Position numbers and translations under genes: made by a program. Under the pieces are notes generated by a model that saw only the letters and a program-made list of their open reading frames with translations, searched no databases and had not been told where the DNA came from. From Primorskyibacter flagellatus (GTDB lineage: Bacteria > Pseudomonadota > Alphaproteobacteria > Rhodobacterales > Rhodobacteraceae), in the NCBI RefSeq assembly GCF_014638275.1, contig NZ_BMFJ01000001.1, positions 2,696,338 through 2,760,337 of the forward strand: 64,000 nt of DNA. The letters run 5' to 3'. This document shows, in pieces, positions 59,951-64,000 of the stretch (position 1 is the first letter of the stretch; each line of letters starts with the position of its first letter).

Positions 59951-61162
59951 TTGCTCTATCAACTGTATCAGATGCAGGACGACATGTGGGCTCCGATCCG
60001 GAGCGTGGCCTCGCGGGCACGGCTTGGCCTGCTGACCGGCGCGGGGATGTTCAACGGGACCGGGCAGAAACTGGATGCGATGTTCGAAATGATCTCGCGC
60101 TTTCAGCTGACTCACGTCAGCCCCGGGTTCAAGATCGACAGCGTCGTCAGCGGCGGGCGGAACTGCGCCGTCACGGAGGAGGTGGCGATGGAGCTGCCTT
60201 TCGGCCAGCTGCGCCACTTCGTCAAGGACACCGACGCGGTCCAGCCCAAGGTGCTGGTGGTCGCCCCGCTCTCGGGACATTTCGCGACGCTTCTGCGCAA
60301 CACCGTGGAAGTGCTGCTGCGCGACCATGACGTCTATATCACCGACTGGATCAACGCGCGGGACGTGCCGCTGTCGGACGGGCCCTTCGGTGTCGAGGAC
60401 TATGTCGAATATCTAATCCGGTTCATGGAGCACCTCGGTCCGGGCTGCAACGTGCTGGCCGTCTGCCAGCCCTGCGTGCAGACGCTGATCGCCGTGTCGG
60501 TGATGTCGGAGGAGAACAACCCCGCCACCCCGCGCACCATGACGCTGATGGCCGGCCCGATCGACGTGCGCGAAAGCCCGACGGAGGTGAACGCGCTGGC
60601 CAACGACAATCCGCTGAGCTGGTTCGAGAAGAACGTCATGGCGACGGTGCCGGCGCGGTATCCGGGCGCGGGTCGGAAGGTCTACCCCGGATTCGTGCAG
60701 CTGTTCGCCTTTCTGTCGATGAATATGGACCGGCACCGCAAACAGCATCAGCGTCTTTACGATCTGCTGGCGGCCGGCGAGGTCGAGGAAGCCGCGAAGA
60801 TCAAGGATTTCTACGACGAGTATTTCGCCGTTCTGGATCTGGCCGGGGAGTTTTACCTGGAAACCATCGACCGGATTTTCCAGCGGGCGGAACTCGCGAA
60901 GGGAGAATTCATGTATCGCGGCAAGCTGGTCGATCCCGGCGCGATCCGGAAGACCGCCCTGCTGACGGTCGAGGGCGGGCGGGACGATATCTGCGCACTT
61001 GGCCAGACGACGGCGGCGCATGATCTGTGCCGGTCCTTGCGGCCGCATCTCAAGCGGCACCACCTGCAGGCTAATGTGGGGCACTACGGCGTATTCAGCG
61101 GGCGGAGATGGGAGAAGGAGATCTATCCGGTCGTGCGCAACATGATCCTGGCTATGGAGTAG
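59951..61162 (+). CDS. phaZ: Intracellular polyhydroxyalkanoate depolymerase
   Basis: A 403-residue PhaZ-type enzyme breaking stored PHB. The N-terminus MLYQLYQMQDD is typical, and the catalytic cysteine is in AVCQPCVQTLIAV, the lipase-box equivalent of intracellular PhaZ. The C-terminal GHYGVFSGRRWEKEIYP holds the histidine. Translation starts at TTG with AAAGGA upstream. The usual neighbour phaC is not in the window. A terminator shared with the rRNA follows. Confidence 0.93.
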   Translation: MLYQLYQMQDDMWAPIRSVASRARLGLLTGAGMFNGTGQKLDAMFEMISRFQLTHVSPGFKIDSVVSGGRNCAVTEEVAMELPFGQLRHFVKDTDAVQPKVLVVAPLSGHFATLLRNTVEVLLRDHDVYITDWINARDVPLSDGPFGVEDYVEYLIRFMEHLGPGCNVLAVCQPCVQTLIAVSVMSEENNPATPRTMTLMAGPIDVRESPTEVNALANDNPLSWFEKNVMATVPARYPGAGRKVYPGFVQLFAFLSMNMDRHRKQHQRLYDLLAAGEVEEAAKIKDFYDEYFAVLDLAGEFYLETIDRIFQRAELAKGEFMYRGKLVDPGAIRKTALLTVEGGRDDICALGQTTAAHDLCRSLRPHLKRHHLQANVGHYGVFSGRRWEKEIYPVVRNMILAME

Positions 61163-61190
61163 CTTCGGATCGACTGGTCCCGAAAACGCC

Positions 61191-61220
61191 AAAAGCCGGT
61201 CCCTTGCGGGTCCGGCTTTT
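61191..61220 (+). terminator. Bidirectional terminator between phaZ and 5S rRNA
   Basis: AAAAGCCGG (61191-61199) and CCGGCTTTT (61212-61220) flank a T-CCC-TTGC-GGG-T loop region that extends the stem. The A-run and T-run make it work both ways: for phaZ rightward and the rRNA transcript leftward. Confidence 0.9.
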
Positions 61221-61266
61221 GTGTATCTGATCATCGTACGAGAGAAATCTGCAGGAACCTTGCTAG

Positions 61267-61382
61267 GTCTGGCGATGACCTACTCTCCCACGTCTTGAGA
61301 CGCAGTACCATTGGCGCGACAGCGCTTAACGGCCGAGTTCGGGATGGGATCGGGTGTTTCGCTTGTGCTATTATCACCAGAC
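61267..61382 (-). rRNA. 5S ribosomal RNA
   Basis: On the minus strand the 116-nt segment contains CCCGATCCCATCCCGAACTC, GGCCGTTAAGCGC and GGGAGAGTAGGTC, all 5S hallmarks. The ends GGTCTGG/CCAGACC pair. About 100 bp separate it from the 23S end. Ends are judged by pairing and may be off by a few bases. Confidence 0.95.
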
Positions 61383-61484
61383 CAAGAAAAGTTCCTGCTG
61401 TCCAAGTCAGTACACGTTCGGTGTGTATGCTTCTGATTGTCCGTAGCTTCCTGACGCGTCTGCGTCTGGCTTCTACTGGATCAA

Positions 61485-63736
<2,252 letters not shown>

Positions 63737-63774
63737 AAGACTGGACACTAATGACAACCTTGAAGGTTGATCCG

Positions 63775-64000
63775 CTACTTGAGCGGTATGCTGACACGGA
63801 ACTGCACCGTTTCGATGCCCGGGTTCTGGTTGTAGATACCGGCGTTGGACCGGTGATCGTAGGCCAGACCAAAGCGCCACCCGGCGCGGTTCTCAAATCC
63901 GACCTCGATACCCGATCTGAATTCGATCGGGCCGCCCAGGTCGAACCCGCCATTGTCGAAGTATATCCCCGGCATGGCGTGCAGCTGTACGAAAGCCGGT
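63775..64000 (-). CDS. PagL-like lipid A 3-O-deacylase / acyloxyacyl hydrolase, C-terminal part
   Basis: Seventy-four codons to a TAG at 63775; the 5' part lies beyond the window. The sequence HAMPGIYFDNGGFDLGG, RSGIEVGFEN and AYDHRSNAGIYNQNPGIE matches the C-terminal strands of outer-membrane PagL proteins, with the catalytic His-Ser in DHRSN. The end VQFRVSIPLK fits a last beta strand. A small CAACCTT-type hairpin follows, then 23S sequence only about 38 bp from the stop. Confidence 0.85.
   Translation of the reverse strand, partial: PAFVQLHAMPGIYFDNGGFDLGGPIEFRSGIEVGFENRAGWRFGLAYDHRSNAGIYNQNPGIETVQFRVSIPLK

Noticed and set aside
61383..61484. A tRNA in the 23S-5S spacer
   Set aside because: No cloverleaf or T-arm consensus is present in the 100-bp spacer.

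Overview
The window reads as chromosomal DNA from a marine-type alphaproteobacterium of the Rhodobacteraceae (Roseobacter group). The GC content is high and nearly every base is coding, with many ATGA or short stop/start overlaps. Markers of the group are MipZ, a DUF1523 protein, a C-terminal VPLPA sorting signal, HemP, an Rrf2-type regulator beside a sulfate transporter, a DQHA-motif MutL, and an initiator tRNA-fMet near 23S and 5S rRNA. This placement is inferred from gene content; no database was searched.

Layout. 1-4.6 kb: the start of a probable rmuC, mutL, then divergent mipZ, a DinB-fold protein, a small membrane protein and a short-chain dehydrogenase. 4.6-12.8 kb: a tight leftward cluster of poorly understood proteins (P-loop kinase, DUF1523, small membrane protein, DUF6638-like protein, AAA+ ATPase, helical protein, coiled-coil protein) with a divergent exported protein at its head. 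It is the best candidate here for an undescribed system, and a MITE-like repeat sits inside it. 12.8-26.6 kb: mixed metabolism and transport, including cupins, a GNAT acetyltransferase, a VPLPA surface protein, creatinase, a P1 peptidase, succinate-semialdehyde dehydrogenase, three MFS transporters (one with a TetR regulator and a perfect 28-bp palindrome), a CoA transferase and an SGNH lipoprotein. 26.7-33.0 kb: polA, a one-and-a-half-domain aldehyde dehydrogenase and deoC.

33.0-45.4 kb: a manganese-type sitABCD operon with two operator-like dyads, a short DgoK-like gene, a SulP transporter, a transglutaminase-like protein, an ArsR/SRPBCC/YciI set, serB, and a WbpM-type nucleotide-sugar dehydratase. 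45.4-51.7 kb: iron uptake, with hemP and a DUF2218 gene divergent from a four-gene siderophore ABC operon and a TonB-dependent receptor. 51.7-56.9 kb: an Lrp regulator, an Rrf2 regulator, and a sulfate ABC operon that carries two extra small genes. One 22-bp sequence flanks the Rrf2 gene on both sides in opposite orientation. 56.9-58.9 kb: a copper-handling set (DUF2946-like, YcnI-PCuAC fusion, SCO).

58.9-64 kb: tRNA-fMet, a glutathione transferase, PHA depolymerase, then 5S and 23S rRNA on the minus strand. The 23S lacks roughly its first 570 nt and joins abruptly to the 3' end of a PagL-like gene, which is either an assembly chimera or a true rRNA truncation. Six copies of a bipartite intergenic element (a GAGTATTT...CAAGATGAA core, often with a GC hairpin) are scattered through the window, three of them lying just before start codons.
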